From contig JAGYXB010001000.1 in assembly GCA_022495005.1 (NCBI GenBank), positions 682,001 through 746,000 of the forward strand: a stretch of 64,000 nucleotides of DNA. The letters are read 5' to 3'. Below are positions 10,801 through 20,624 of this stretch, piece by piece (positions within the stretch are counted from its first letter, which is position 1; every line of letters begins with the position of its first letter). This DNA comes from Rhyacophila brunnea (taxonomy: Eukaryota; Arthropoda; Insecta; Trichoptera; Rhyacophilidae). Below the pieces are notes generated by a model. That model was not told the DNA's origin. It saw nothing but the letters and a program-made list of their open reading frames with translations, and searched no databases. The position numbers and the translations under genes are program-made.

Positions 10801-11210
10801 CTCACAGGTCAACTTGTTCTTATTGATGTAAATGTCGTCTGTCTAATGTTGTCTTGTAATTGGAACTGTATGCCATACAATATTAACATTATTTTATAAC
10901 AAGCATCCAGTGATGTTTACAAAATTAATTATTAATTGTGTGGGTAGGTACTAGGGGTTGCAATCATGACTCCCCATTGATTTATTGATTGATAATAATT
11001 AGCCTGTACTTGTACAAAGGTTTTTGCTTATGTAAACATGTTTTACCTTACAATTTATTCCATCTCGCTCTAATCCGTATTTTTATTACTAGGTGCAATG
11101 TTGTAAAAGTGTAATTTATTTCTTTACAGAACGCCCAATCAACAGTTTCATCGACGCCAAATACTTCAATGTCATTCCCCAACACGAACATGTCGTTCAA
11201 TTCGCAATGA
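4617..11210 (+). CDS. Psf2: GINS complex subunit 2 (Psf2), three exons
   Basis: Psf2 is one of four GINS subunits. GINS joins Cdc45 and MCM2-7 into the replicative helicase in the nucleus. Exons are 4617-4861, 6364-6634 and 11130-11210; joined they give 597 nt, 198 residues plus stop, against about 185 in human. Recognition rests on [20 protein letters not shown] at the N-terminus, [19 protein letters not shown], and the helical block [19 protein letters not shown] ending LTLMEIN. Splice sites are GTAAGA/CAG and GTAATC/CAG. Phase is kept: Arg at the first junction is split AG|G and the second is phase 0. The start was chosen because it gives the family N-terminus. The last exon encodes a Ser/Thr/Asn-rich tail ending NSQ that is not conserved in the family. 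Intron 2 (4.5 kb) holds a complete piggyBac element. Confidence 0.93.
5420..5863. mobile_element. Harbinger-type MITE in Psf2 intron 1
   Basis: Inverted ends TGCGTCRATTACATTGAGC (plus ACTTTACG further in) bound the element, with the 3-bp direct repeat TAA on each side (5417-5419, 5864-5866). A 3-bp TWA duplication is the hallmark of PIF/Harbinger. An inner pair of ends (GCTCAATGTAATTGAGGC at about 5761-5778) is shared with the second copy at 11894-12252. The central part, including the palindromic block ACACGCCGGCGTGTAGCGTGT, is nearly the same in both. No ORF, so it relied on a transposase from elsewhere, such as the HARBI1-like remnants at 16.8-19 kb. Confidence 0.75.
5869..5928. repeat. 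GGTYT microsatellite
   Basis: Short tandem run of ggttt/ggtct pentamers (about 5881-5922) just right of the MITE. Looks like replication slippage; it is inside intron 1. Confidence 0.6.
6364..6634 (+). CDS. Psf2: Psf2 exon 2
   Basis: Follows acceptor GGTTTACAG and ends at CTCCGAAAG before donor GTAATC. Encodes [18 protein letters not shown], the [18 protein letters not shown] helix and [20 protein letters not shown], which line up in order with the alpha-helical domain of Psf2. Confidence 0.92.
6741..7255. mobile_element. hAT-type MITE in Psf2 intron 2
   Basis: Left end CAGTGGTGGCGAACCTATGG and the inverse of the right end CAGGGATGGCTAACCTATGG pair over about 20 bp, followed by related GCACGYGAG text. 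This CAG-GGTGGC-AACCTATGGCAC terminus is common in hAT elements of animals. The flanking octamers (ctatggat and atatatgt) do not match well, so the insertion is old or the ends are slightly off. No ORF. Confidence 0.6.
7704..10608 (+). mobile_element. piggyBac element 1 (complete, intact ORF)
   Basis: TTAA target duplications sit at 7704-7707 and 10605-10608. The ends are TTAACCTATTCCTCGCGC and, inverted, TTAACCTTTTCGTCGCGC: 16 of 18 match. Length is 2.9 kb with a 680-bp 5' leader, one uninterrupted transposase ORF and a polyadenylation signal AATAAA at 10214. The left subterminal block, including GTAAGTTTCTAC, is shared with piggyBac element 2. It lies in sense orientation in Psf2 intron 2. 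Confidence 0.93.
8389..10158 (+). CDS. piggyBac transposase, intact (PGBD4-like)
   Basis: 589 residues from the ATG at 8389 (context AAAATGT). Cuts and reinserts DNA at TTAA. An acidic N-terminal region (about residues 5-45) contains two copies of [11 protein letters not shown]. The DDE_Tnp_1_7-type catalytic core follows: [13 protein letters not shown] carries the first catalytic Asp, [13 protein letters not shown] the second, and [14 protein letters not shown] the last acidic cluster. [20 protein letters not shown] follows the core. The C-terminus has a cysteine-rich RING/PHD-like finger with paired Cys from CRVCSQS to [10 protein letters not shown], the usual targeting domain. No stop or frameshift, so it could still be functional. 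A TTG-initiated extension upstream adds nothing family-like. Confidence 0.95.
   Translation: MSARDSVSDEEAQESIEYLDFDYEMETDDEGETGLAEPHNIDDPSDVDHNVGEASTSTSGHEAPEVSTSTSGHEAPEAPRQPWTAGPFVPIVYDFDSFNTGVNPSVGLNENSSEMEFFTHFLNEDIMGKIVNFTNGYHDHLTNTQVHTPNARIHNWYDTPISELYIFYAVTLLMTRNRRLTIEEHWSTDPLLNAKIFSQTMVRDRYELILQMLHYSDSETPAGDRLYKIRTLLDHCRNLFKDSMLPNENLCIDESIIVLKGRLIFKQFIPSKRHRFGIKLFVICDVETGYILDFIIYCGDGTEITDSEKLGVSGAVVTTLMRDYFGKGHKLFCDNWYSSPELFEHLFKQKTNACGTVRSNRKQMPKIQKLKKGEIKSLNRHPLLVLKWHDKREVHMITTMHDDSMVPTHKTNRATGLHIIKPKCVVDYNKNMGSVDKVDMMLSSLSCMRKTIKWYKKVGFHIIDLFLLNASIIYTVITGKKTSLADFQIKVIRQLIEKYGSASNPSTSLNIPSSSNNPKRMLKTELLKHLPRQVPPTEKKVKAFRRCRVCSQSTIKNTKRKMTNIMCRECDVALCPQPCFYDYHETIKF
10609..11129. other. 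Remainder of Psf2 intron 2
   Basis: AT-rich intron sequence with no ORF. A block TAGGGGTTGCAATCATGAC (10953-10971) resembles the TAGGGATTGCAATACC terminus of the hAT at 61647, but without a partner. The polypyrimidine tract TTATTTCTTTACAG ends at 11129. Confidence 0.5.
11130..11210 (+). CDS. Psf2: Psf2 exon 3 (terminal)
   Basis: Phase-0 exon following TTTCTTTACAG. It encodes 26 residues from [16 protein letters not shown] to FNSQ, then TGA. The low-complexity Ser/Thr/Asn tail fits the poorly conserved end of Psf2, so assignment rests mostly on the splice signal and frame. Confidence 0.78.
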   Translation, partial: NAQSTVSSTPNTSMSFPNTNMSFNSQ

Positions 11211-11893
11211 TCCAGAGGCCGGTGATCTTCGTAAATTTGTGATGGGACAAGAAGACGGATTCAAGATGTCTGCTGATCATTTTAAACTGTTGTGTTTTGT
11301 ATATTTCCATCCACAAATGAGGTAACTGATGAACTTTTCTTAATAAGACTGTTTCTGTGATTATAACTATGCCGGTAGTCTTTGGTTTGGATGATGATCC
11401 AGTAAGCGTTTGCGAGGTGTGCAAATTTATAATTTTAAAAAAAAATGAAAAGGAGGTCTGCAATAACGAATTACCATCACATGTATGAAAGCTATATTAG
11501 GAACCAACGAAAAGATCATTAAGTCTCTTCTGTCACATTTTGAGTGGATTCTCTTTTAAGGGTATATATACGGTCAAAGGGACAGTCAATTGAGTATTAT
11601 CAGTGTTCGTAGATAAAATATTCATAATATTGGTCACACCGACCCACAATTTAAAGAGGATGCATTGAAAATTTTATCTTTAAACAGGCTCCAAGTTTAA
11701 TTACCCAGGTCATCCATGTACTTGTCGACGTATGTAACAATTAAAGTTGCTAATTGAAACAAACTAATATAGAAAGCCAAATGTAAGGACGAAATGCCGT
11801 TTTTTTGAATATTTTATTTTATACAACTTTGATAGTTCACTATCGACGTCATTCAATTGTTCAACAATCTCGTTTAAATTGGTCGGTGGGTTA
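11211..11893. other. Psf2 3' flank, no gene seen
   Basis: Short frames only. Presumably contains the Psf2 3' UTR; no convincing AATAAA is placed close to the stop. Confidence 0.4.
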
Positions 11894-12252
11894 AGCCTCA
11901 ATTACATTGAGCTTCTCTACGAGCTGTTTATTGGCGAATTTAAAAGCGGGCGATCCAGCTATTGCGATTTGATGATTACACACAAAACTTTCCATTCGCT
12001 GAGAAGCCACAAGCCAGTGACTATTTTGACGGAACGTAGTTCGTTTTTTCACCGGGAGGTTGGTACTGCGCAGACGCAGTAGGCCCACACGCTGGCGTGT
12101 AGCGTGTTAAGTTGACCGGCTGTCAACTTTTCTCGGTAGAGTGTTTACAACCTGCTTATTAGCTTATTCGATGATTACACTGGGCGACTTTACAGGCAGA
12201 TTGCAAATTCGCCAATAAACAGATCTTAAAGAAGCTCAATGTAATTGAGGCT
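11894..12252. mobile_element. Harbinger-type MITE, second copy
   Basis: Long inverted ends: AGCCTCAATTACATTGAGC followed by CTACGAGCTGTTTATTGGCG at the left, and their inverse at the right (12205-12252). Flanked by TTA on both sides (11891-11893, 12253-12255). Shares the full central region with the copy in Psf2 intron 1. The clean ends and TSD suggest it is the younger of the two. Confidence 0.85.
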
Positions 12253-13322
12253 TTAGATAAAGAAAGAGAATTCATATGCATTATAATGTTGTATAATATT
12301 TTCAGTATGCAGTTATTAGAGTTGAATTTTTATGATTAAAATAAACAGTAGATTATAGTCTGTACTATTTTTCCAAATTGATTTTATTTGAAATAGGTAC
12401 TGATTGTCATTTTTAAGTATCATAAAAAACATTAAATTTGTTTGGCTGTTGAACGATCTGGGTCGAAAAGAATTATTTTTGTAGCTGTTGGCCGTGTGTG
12501 TTGGGTGTACACTCTGGGTCTGAGCGCACTTTAACGATTTATGTGAGCTTCGAATATTCCAACCCTCAATCTCCACTTCATTGCGGAGTTAGATTGAGTC
12601 TTGGAAACAAAGACGGCAGTCAATTTTTGTGATATGTTGGTCATTAAAAATGTCTTTTATTTTTCTAATTCTAATTTTCTTTTTAGAAATCACAATTATA
12701 AAAGAGAAATAAGACATTTTTAATGAACGGAAACTGCTTCCGTTGGAACTGGAAACAGTTTTCGTTTTTGGAGCCTTCAATTACGTACCTAGTGTTAATT
12801 ATATATTTTAAAAATTTGTCCGTCGTGAATGTCAGCGTATGTCAATATCGCCTTTATCGATGACTTATTGACCGACGTTGCTTCTTGCTGCAGGTTAGAC
12901 AACCTAACCATGCTAATCCTGTGTCAATTCTGCCGCCATTATAAAGTGAAGTGTGACCAGGATCAAAATCAGAGCGAATCTCCTTGAACTATAGAATGTC
13001 TCTTACTTAATTTCATGTCACTTTATACTATAAAGTTCAGTGTTACAATTCTCACCTATTTTATAATCTTTTCTATTTATTTATAAAAGAAATATTCCTT
13101 TTCCTGTGAAAGATGATCCGCCGCATGTATCGGGAAGGTTTTGCGCTGTTAACGTTATGTTGACTTGATTGGTGACTTCCAGGCTCTGTCGGCAGAGTCT
13201 TTATAGGGTTGCAAACCTTTACTCCCTTCGTTGTTGATATAAGCCACCACCGTCTTGTTGTATGTTTACAAGAGTAGCTCTGATCTTCTAAGCGCTTGTT
13301 TCCGGGACTGGATGGCTTGGAG
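12253..13322. other. Non-coding spacer with a small foldback
   Basis: No gene recognised. At 12641-12656 and 12711-12726 a 16-bp inverted repeat (TCATTAAAAATGTCTT) encloses an AT-rich 54-nt loop; it could be a tiny MITE or a chance hairpin. The rest is ordinary AT-rich sequence. Confidence 0.4.
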
Positions 13323-13370
13323 CAGTGCTCCGCAACTTTTTCTCTTCCCAGAATTACACGGCACACAATT
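13323..13370. mobile_element. Terminal fragment of a hAT (CAGTGCTCCGC family)
   Basis: CAGTGCTCCGCAACTTTTTC plus AGAATTACACGGCACAC matches the left end of the hAT at 41749 (CAGTGCTCTGCAACCTTTTC, AGAATTGCACAGCACAC). No second end is found nearby, so this is a truncated piece. Confidence 0.6.
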
Positions 13371-13659
13371 AAAAATAAAGTTTAAAATCATAAGTCAATA
13401 GAAGTTAAGAATAAACTGTCGCCCTACACTAGGTAGTGATTGCCCACCTTGCACATTGTTGACTAGTAAAAAATGTATTTCATTACCTGTTTAAGTTTGT
13501 TGTTAAAGGTTACTGAAGTTAAAATAATTGAAGTAGGTTGTTTCAAAGAATTCCCTTCTAAAAAAATAATATGTGAGTAATGTAGTTATGCATTCAGCTG
13601 ACGAAAATCAAATAAAAACAAGAACTATGTGTATTGTCTAATATTGAAACCAATGAATT

Positions 13660-15480
13660 AAACTAAAGTGTCTGGAAGGTGGCCGAGAAATTTATCAATC
13701 CCCATTACTTTCATGATACATGTGGAAACATGGTTCCAAACACAATCCCGGTACGTGTGGACATTGAAGACAACAAAATATGGAGTCTTTTCTTTCACTC
13801 CAGCAATACTTGCACCTCTTCTTTTTGTTTGGCCGTGATCATCTTTCGGGCAAAAACTTGGAGGTGTGCAATATTTCATGGTCTCAGTGTAAAAGGGGGA
13901 GGAGTTTTTCAATAATGTGAAGACTGAAGTCTCGTATAGTGACATTTTCCTCTCGCTATTAAAAACCATATTGGTAAAATGCATTCAATAACATACATTG
14001 TCTGGAATAGATGGATACCTAATTTTTTATACCACCGCAAAGTTTTTCGTGGTAATGTTGTAGATTGTGTAATTATGCACACATAGTTTTGTTTTATAAT
14101 ATAATGCACTTGCTTTTAAATTTGGCGATGATTTAACTGCCTGCATGTTAATAGTAAAGAGGCCTATACTGGTTTGGGAATTTTGTGCACTGATTTTATC
14201 ATCACCCTTGCTTTCTCTGGCTTGTTCTTTGTTTTTAATGTGCTGTAAATATATTTCTTCGGTTACATTGTTTTGTTTAAATGCGCAGCAAACATCACAC
14301 TGATACTTTTTTTGGTTGAAAAATAGCTATAGGTATTTTTCTTATTAAATTCTTTATTCTTAACTGCTATAATTTTTAACTCTTGACATTTGTAAAACAC
14401 TTGGAAACGGCTCAAGGTATAATTTACTGGTTCTTGCTCACTCGGCAGTAATGTGACGGTAACTTGAGTGGATCATCAAGACATTTCTGCATATTTTCAG
14501 GAGCTTCTATCATTCTCAGTCTCTTAGCGCTGCTAGAAACTTTTTTTCTGGAACCATCGCAGTCTCACTTGATCCAATTTACATTGGTTCCTGCCTTTAG
14601 TGCAAACATATTTATAAAAGTTTTTTTGCTTACTTGCAATCATTCCCCATTTGCAGAACTCATAAAATAAACCAGAAAACATTTATCGCACTGATCTTTG
14701 TCTATCTGTTCTCACTGATAGAGGCCAATGTTAAGAAAGTGGATCTGTTTTAGAAAGGAATCATATTTCAGAATATCCTCCTTTGCTCTCCCAGTATGTA
14801 TTTCAAATGCTCTGTACACATCTCTATATGAAGTATAAAAATTTTCCAAGTACTCCTTTGATGTACTTTGCCGACAATAATGTGAGGGCATTTTTGGTAG
14901 ATTTTTCAAAAATGAAATTCCTTCATCCTTTCTGTGGATTTTTTATTCCACATTCTTCCTTGTACTGTCTGACATAAATTCAGGTCACCTTCTAAGTACA
15001 TTTTGCATGACAATAATGTGCCTCTATTTTAGGGTAAGAGTTGATATGGTCGTTCAGACCATTTTTTATACTTTCATCCAATGCCCTTCCCCTTTTTTAA
15101 CATGCATAAAAGTAACTAAAAACGATCTCGTGATATTGTAGCTGAATAAATGGGTGAATGTAGAAGCAGATCAGTGGACCGGTGAGAATCCAAAATATTT
15201 CTCGAATTGAGGGGGAACGACAAAATAACTGCCAAAAAAAACATAAATTTCGTCAACATCAGTATCAACCCAATGCTTCAAGCGCTCTGATAAATTTTGT
15301 TGCTTCTCCGCATTTACCAAATACTGCATGTTCGTTTTCGATACTATGTGTGATATTATTTCTTCATCTACAAAAAATTTAAAGTGTTCTGATTCATCAT
15401 TAGCATCACTCAAATCCAATTTCGATCCAGATGGGAAATCATCAATACTTTTGATCTCCATTTGAGTCAATCTTTTTTTG
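13660..15480 (-). pseudogene. piggyBac transposase remnant, interrupted
   Basis: The N-terminal part at 15171-15470 reads EHFKFFVDEEIISHIVSKTN and then HWVDTDVDEIYVFFG, a typical piggyBac N-terminal block. The C-terminal part at 13660-14109 reads RKTLRWYKKLGIHLFQTM, then KMSLYE, then a decayed Cys-rich finger. The catalytic core is absent. Between the parts lie pieces of an unrelated transposon family (14160-14910). Stops and frame changes throughout. Confidence 0.7.
14160..14910 (-). pseudogene. Fragments of an unnamed SHYCR-type transposase, two partial copies
   Basis: One piece (about 14880-14660) reads LPKMPSHYCRQSTSKEYLEN and later DKDQCDKCFLVYF. A second piece (about 14450-14180) reads LKLPSHYCR, then KKYQCDVCCAFKQNNVTEE and HIKNKEQARESK. 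The same motif order occurs in the protein at 36436-37716, which belongs to a 2.3 kb TA-flanked element. I recognise the block from many insect proteins but cannot name the superfamily. Both copies have stops. Confidence 0.6.
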
Positions 15481-15539
15481 GCAATAAATTTGATGTCAAT
15501 GAATTCCGTTGTGTCAGGTTCATTGACGGCTTACTTTCC

Positions 15540-16364
15540 TCCTTTTGATGATATCCAAACCACTGCATACCAACCAGATGAGTTAAAGGTTAAAGCAACA
15601 AATTAAACACAGGTGCATGATCACTTCAATTTATAAATGGTATTTATTTACCGCATATAAAGATTGTTTTATATGTGGAAAGTAAAAAATGAAGTCCAAA
15701 TATTTATCATGATACACATATATTTATTTTACATAAATTGATTCAAATTCAAAAATTGGTGATTATAAGATTGCATACAAATATCCAATTAATATTATAA
15801 AGAAATATATATAAATGCAATCATAACTTTACATAGTTGTTACAAAATGAATTTATATATTGAAATACATAAATTATCGAATTAATTTTGGCTGATGATT
15901 ATGCGAACAATAATTATTAATCAAAATATATAAATGTCTATAAAAATCAACAGACTTTATGTGATTTTATGGCCATTTCTTGTTGTGATTCTATAATATT
16001 TAAATGAATAGTAATAGAATTCTTATCATTTTCATGCTGAAACAAAATTTAAAACATTTTCAACGGATCAATTTTCAGTTACAAAATATTTTTATTAAAA
16101 GTGGCTTCAATTGTATTGCAATTCAATAACCATCATATTTTATTGTTTAATCTCAGACATCTTGAGCAAAGCAATATGATCAAAACGTGAAAATCTATTA
16201 CATATTTGTTGATGTTTACTTGTACAGTTGTATTCTTAAACTCAACCCAGTCGCACATTGAAAATCGTCTCGACAATGACGTTACATGGCAGTCGTGGCA
16301 CATATAAAACCTTGAAAAATATTTTCAACATCAAACTATCTTGATTTAAACTGAGAATAGTACA
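15540..16364. other. AT-rich spacer, no gene
   Basis: Very AT-rich sequence. I see no ORF, splice-like exon or terminal repeat. Confidence 0.4.
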
Positions 16365-16634
16365 ATATGAAATAACAAGTGGTGTATTTCAAATTGTTTC
16401 TTACAATTTCTAGTTTATATTTAGGTATGCTACAGTGTGACGCTTCGGCCATGTGTATCAGCAACAGTCATAAAGAAACTTCAATGAATCACATAGCAGA
16501 TATGAAATAACAAGTGGTGTATTTCAAATTGTTTCTTACAATTTCTAGTTTATATTTAGGTATGCTACAGTGTGACGCTTCGGCCATGTGTATCAGCAAC
16601 AGTCATAAAGAAACTTCAATGAATCACATAGCAG
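16365..16634. repeat. 135-bp tandem duplication
   Basis: Two head-to-tail copies, 16365-16499 and 16500-16634, read as identical (each starts ATATGAAATAACAAGTGG and ends CACATAGCAG). Identity this high means a recent event or an assembly duplication. Confidence 0.9.
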
Positions 16635-16795
16635 AGTATATTGTGTTTATTAATAAAATAAGATGAATCTATGCATTAACTCCCAAGTTTTAATGATATT
16701 ACTGTATCTAAGTTGTATTAAGAAAGAAACATTCAAAATATATGTTCTATGTGATATGTGTATCTAATAATAATGAAAATGAATAGACAACTCAC

Positions 16796-18053
16796 CGAGC
16801 AGCCAACTCCTATTTCTGTTTACATGCTCCATCACCGATTTCATAGTCGAGTGGCGCCAAATGTATGAGTCATGGGTGCTTCCAGGGAATAATGCGTTGA
16901 CATTCAGGATTCTTAAATCCGCATCGCAAACCTTAAATTAAATTAAAATAATAGGTGAAAAAGACTATTCCAGCAAATGATGTGAGTAGATATAAGATAT
17001 AAATTATCAGAGGAAAACACTTACTAATTGGACATTTATTGAGTAATAACTCTTCCTGTTCACGTATATGTGTGCTGGTGAAATTCGGTCTTCTTTGTGC
17101 GGACACACAATAGCGACATGTGTGCAGTCAATTGCACCACACACCCCAGGGATCTGATATTTCTCGTAGAATCTGATGAAAATTAAAATAAGTTACTTGA
17201 CATTGTTATGAAAAGTAAAAGTAAGTAAATTAAACATCCTGAATAACATAATATACGGAGGTCGCTAAGCAGATGAAATGGCTATCGGTTGGACATATAG
17301 CTTGGCGAATGGAACACCTCTGGACAAATGTCACCCGAATACAGCACTAAACGACCACAAGGACGGAAGCCCTAAAGGCTGCAGGATAGACAAACGCATA
17401 AAGTGCAGTGGCTGTACGTGGCAGCGAAGAACTAGGGACCGAGAACACGGGAAAAAGCCTGGTGAGGCCTTTATTCAGCAGTGGATTGACCATGGCTGGT
17501 GATGATGGCTTAAAGCATAATAGCTAGCAATAGATCTTGAGTGCTAGGATACGAGAAGTGGATTGCTCACCGTTCTTTTATTGATGGTATGAGTGCCTCA
17601 TTAAAGAACACCCATTCGTTCAACAAATGGCTATTGATGGCAGTTGTCACTTTTTCAATGGCATTACTCATTGCTCCCAGACTGAGGCCAATATATACCT
17701 CCTCACCAATGCCCCGCAAGTAGCTTCCGGTCGCCAAAAATCGCAGTGTAGCTAAAACCTGGATCAAAAATAAACGTTAAAAATCGCGAATTACACAATT
17801 GGACTGAACGGAAAAAGAATATAATAACTGTGAATTACCGCAGTTTTCACACTTATTGCCGATTTTCTATTCGGCACTGTCATTACGCCTTCCAGTCTTT
17901 CGATTAATGGCGGGCCAATGGTTTCGACAATCGAAAAAGTTGGATAAAACGCTTGTCGTTTAACTCGAAAGCGTCGTCTCTCTTCTGATACTTGCGGTGT
18001 TGTGCATTAGCTTCACCTTCGAAAGCCAGGTTTAATACAAATAAAGCAGTCAT
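16796..18053 (-). pseudogene. PIF/Harbinger transposase gene (HARBI1-like), four exons, broken
   Basis: Reading on the minus strand: exon 1 (18053-17839) has ELNDKRFIQLFRLSK, then RLEGVMTVPNRKSAISVKTA after one frameshift. Exon 2 (17758 to about 17560) has VLATLRFLATGSYLRGIGEE and HLLNEWVFF. Exon 3 (about 17178-17035) has YQIPGVCGAIDCTHVAIV and HIYVNRKSYYSINVQL. Exon 4 (16931-16796) has VCDADLRILNVNALFPGSTH and DSYIWRHS, ending WLLG. Junction signals are good (GCG|GTAATT, CCAG|GTT, TTA|GTAAGTG, TTTAAG|GTT, GGTGAGT). The first catalytic Asp (GAIDCTH) is present; the GDSGYP block and last acid are missing. A LINE tail is inserted between exons 2 and 3. Confidence 0.85.
17230..17530 (+). mobile_element. 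3' end of a non-LTR retrotransposon
   Basis: Plus-strand frames give KQMKWLSVGHIAWRMEHLW and, in another frame, CTWQRRTRDRE and GEAFIQQWIDHGW followed by stop. The ending AQDR..W..-GEAF.QQW.D.G is the C-terminus of a common insect LINE ORF2. GATGATGG follows the stop, as in the copy at 43650. It lies inside the Harbinger gene in opposite orientation. Frame breaks show it is dead. Confidence 0.65.
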
Positions 18054-18519
18054 GATAATATATATATATATATAAACGGGAGAAAACAATTTATAACAAT
18101 AATCTATTATTAATAACACTCGCGGACTTTCAGTGATCAGTGTCGGAAACTGTCGTCAGTTGATCTGTCAAACATCGACTCGGACAAATTTAGCAATCGG
18201 TTCGCTCAACTTATGGTAGAGGGGCATTCGGTGTACGGATTCGGCGAGATGCTTATATACAAAATTCGGGCGTATTATATATCTGGCGTAAAATCGCATT
18301 CGAAAATTTTGGATGAACACAACACCCTATTAGTAATAATTCAGGACGAATATTTTTTTTTTCAGGATAAAAATGCATTTTATGTCGATACGTTTTTGTG
18401 TTAATCAGGGGATGAAATCATTAACATAATAATTGAACTCAAGATAGTATTAAGTAACATTGCGAATAATATAATTTGGCATTTTTATTGTTTATAAATT
18501 GGTATCTCGCAATTTCCAT

Positions 18520-18990
18520 GTTTTACAGCGATACTCTTTCATTTTGACAATATAAATATGCTCTGGGTTTAATGGATCATGTTTATTAGGTGGAAAGATG
18601 GCTACATGTGTACAATCAATACACCCTATTGTCGCTGGTAATTGATACTTGCGCGATGCCTCGAAGTCCCTCTGGGTTTGTTGGGAATTTAACCCACCGA
18701 TTAGAAATATAGGGTGAGTTTAAGGCAGATACCACTTCACTCAGGACACGTGATACGCAAGACTGGAAAACTCGTATTAAGGCATTTGGTATGAACCGGT
18801 TGCGAATTTTTTTTATACTATTAAAACCTTACTTTGAATGTCACGGCCCTAGCGTCTCCTTCAGGAAACCATATATATGGCGTGACAATTTTTGAAAGAT
18901 ATCTCGCAAGCTCTTTATTTAACCGGAAATTACGCATAAATAGTGCATCACTGAGTGAAAAAGCAATTTGACATAAGTTAGCATAATTAT
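18520..18990 (-). pseudogene. Second PIF/Harbinger transposase remnant
   Basis: The minus strand reads LSDALFMRNFRLNKELARYL near 18960-18900, then SCVSRVLSEVVSALN near 18750, then KYQLPATIGCIDCTHVAIFP and NPEHIYI near 18650-18560. This is the same domain order as the copy at 16.8-18.05 kb, but sequences differ (IGCIDCTHVAIF against CGAIDCTHVAIV), so it is a distinct family member. Truncated and frameshifted. Confidence 0.75.
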
Positions 18991-19845
18991 TTGATCTGTT
19001 TCGCGGATTATTACGTGTCAGAACTATTAAATAAATAGAATTCTTATCCCCAATACAGCAAGTGTAAAAATATGATGCAGGATTTTAGAAGTGTGAGTAA
19101 AATATGTGAGCACATAAAAAAATCCACCATAGCGAAACATACAGAGCCAGAGCCGCATTATTGGTAACTACTTTTCATTAGAAACATTTCATACGAAACA
19201 TTATAAATATTACTAATATTGTTATTACATTCCGTTTGTTGGAAAATTCTACACTGCCGGCGGCTTTGAATAATAAAAGGCCTTAGCTGGCAATACACGG
19301 CGAGGTTGAGCAGCAGGTGCTACTCAACCTGCTACACTGCTGGCGATTCCCCACTTCCATATTTTTGTAAAACTGTAAAATTTTTGCCATCCCGAAAGTT
19401 TTCGGGTGACATAGATATCAGTGTCGTCAAGTGGAAGTAGCTGTAAGCTTCTTAGGCGCGACATCTATGCGATTTTTCAATTACCCAAGTGATAATAACG
19501 ATTTGGGATTGGACATAACCTATCATGAGGAGAAATAGCTTCCCTCATAATAGTATATTTTTTTTATATGTGGGGAAACCAAATTAAGCAGTTCCAAGTA
19601 TGTATCCTCCGACATTCTTAAATAATTGCGGAAATCTGTGTGATATGATTTGTTCGGGACACAATTGAATATTACACAATGAGTATTTTCTTGGGTTTAT
19701 ATTATAGTCATACATTTAAGATTAACACGGCATTAAAGAAGACTGTCTCATTGATTTTATTATTTGTTATGTAAGGTTGACATTATGATCATAGATTATT
19801 GATATCAATGTACATTTTTTAAAAATCTAATACGGATTATTTCTT
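18991..19845. other. Spacer, no gene
   Basis: No coding signal. An imperfect hairpin AGGTTGAG...CTCAACCT (19303-19330) lies between two GC-richer direct repeats (ACACTGCCGGCGG / ACACTGCTGGCGA). Confidence 0.35.
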
Positions 19846-20073
19846 TTTACATGCATTTTGCGTGTGTCTTCATTTTTCTTCTTTGAATAATTACGATAAT
19901 TAATATTATTTCGGAGTGATATATTATTTGTTCATTTAGAATTTTATTTGCAGTATTACAGAAAGAATGTATTTGTGAAGAAAGCATACATTTTATGAAT
20001 CTATCCTTAATCTTTTCTTTATGGAGGGGGCATGAAAAAACAGTGAAATCAATTTTCTGAAGAATTTTCGTTC

Positions 20074-20624
20074 TTAACCCTTTACTGCATAGTGTCGCAA
20101 ATTTGCGACATTTGAAACTATTTCGATATAGCCAATGCCATCTGTGTAAATTATCAAATAATATCTTTTTTCGATGCCTAGAAAACTGTTTTACCATAAA
20201 CATCCTACTTTACCGATTTTGTTTCGACATTTCAAGAAATAAAGCATTTCTGCATTATAGTCTATGCATTTCTGCTTTGACAGTTAACGAATTCGTATGT
20301 ACGCAAAAATCCGCATTTGTAAATAAATTAAAAAAAATATACAGAAGATTGAAATTGGTTGAATAAAAATATCTACACATCAAATAAGGTGTGTACATTA
20401 GTTTTTTATAATTGTTTTCATTTGGTTTTGTATTTTGACATACTGAAATGTAAGATTTCCAAATGTCGTAAATCTGCGACACCACGCAATAGCATACAAA
20501 ATTTAATGAAATTTTCGAAAAATATTTTTTTTATTATTTTTCCTTCATTCACAAAGCATTTTGATACCAAGAAAAAATAAAAATAAAAATTTTCAAAAAA
20601 AAAAATCATGCAGTAAAGGGCTAA
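20074..20624. mobile_element. piggyBac-type MITE inside the P-like transposase
   Basis: Left end TTAACCCTTTACTGCAT and inverted right end TTAGCCCTTTACTGCAT; the target TTAA is kept at left and mutated to CTAA at right. Just inside the left end is a perfect 18-bp palindrome TGTCGCAAATTTGCGACA (20093-20110), and near the right end a degenerate version (ATGTCGTAAATCTGCGACA). It separates ...NIQATT from RTKILQKIDF of the host transposase. No complete ORF of its own. Confidence 0.85.
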
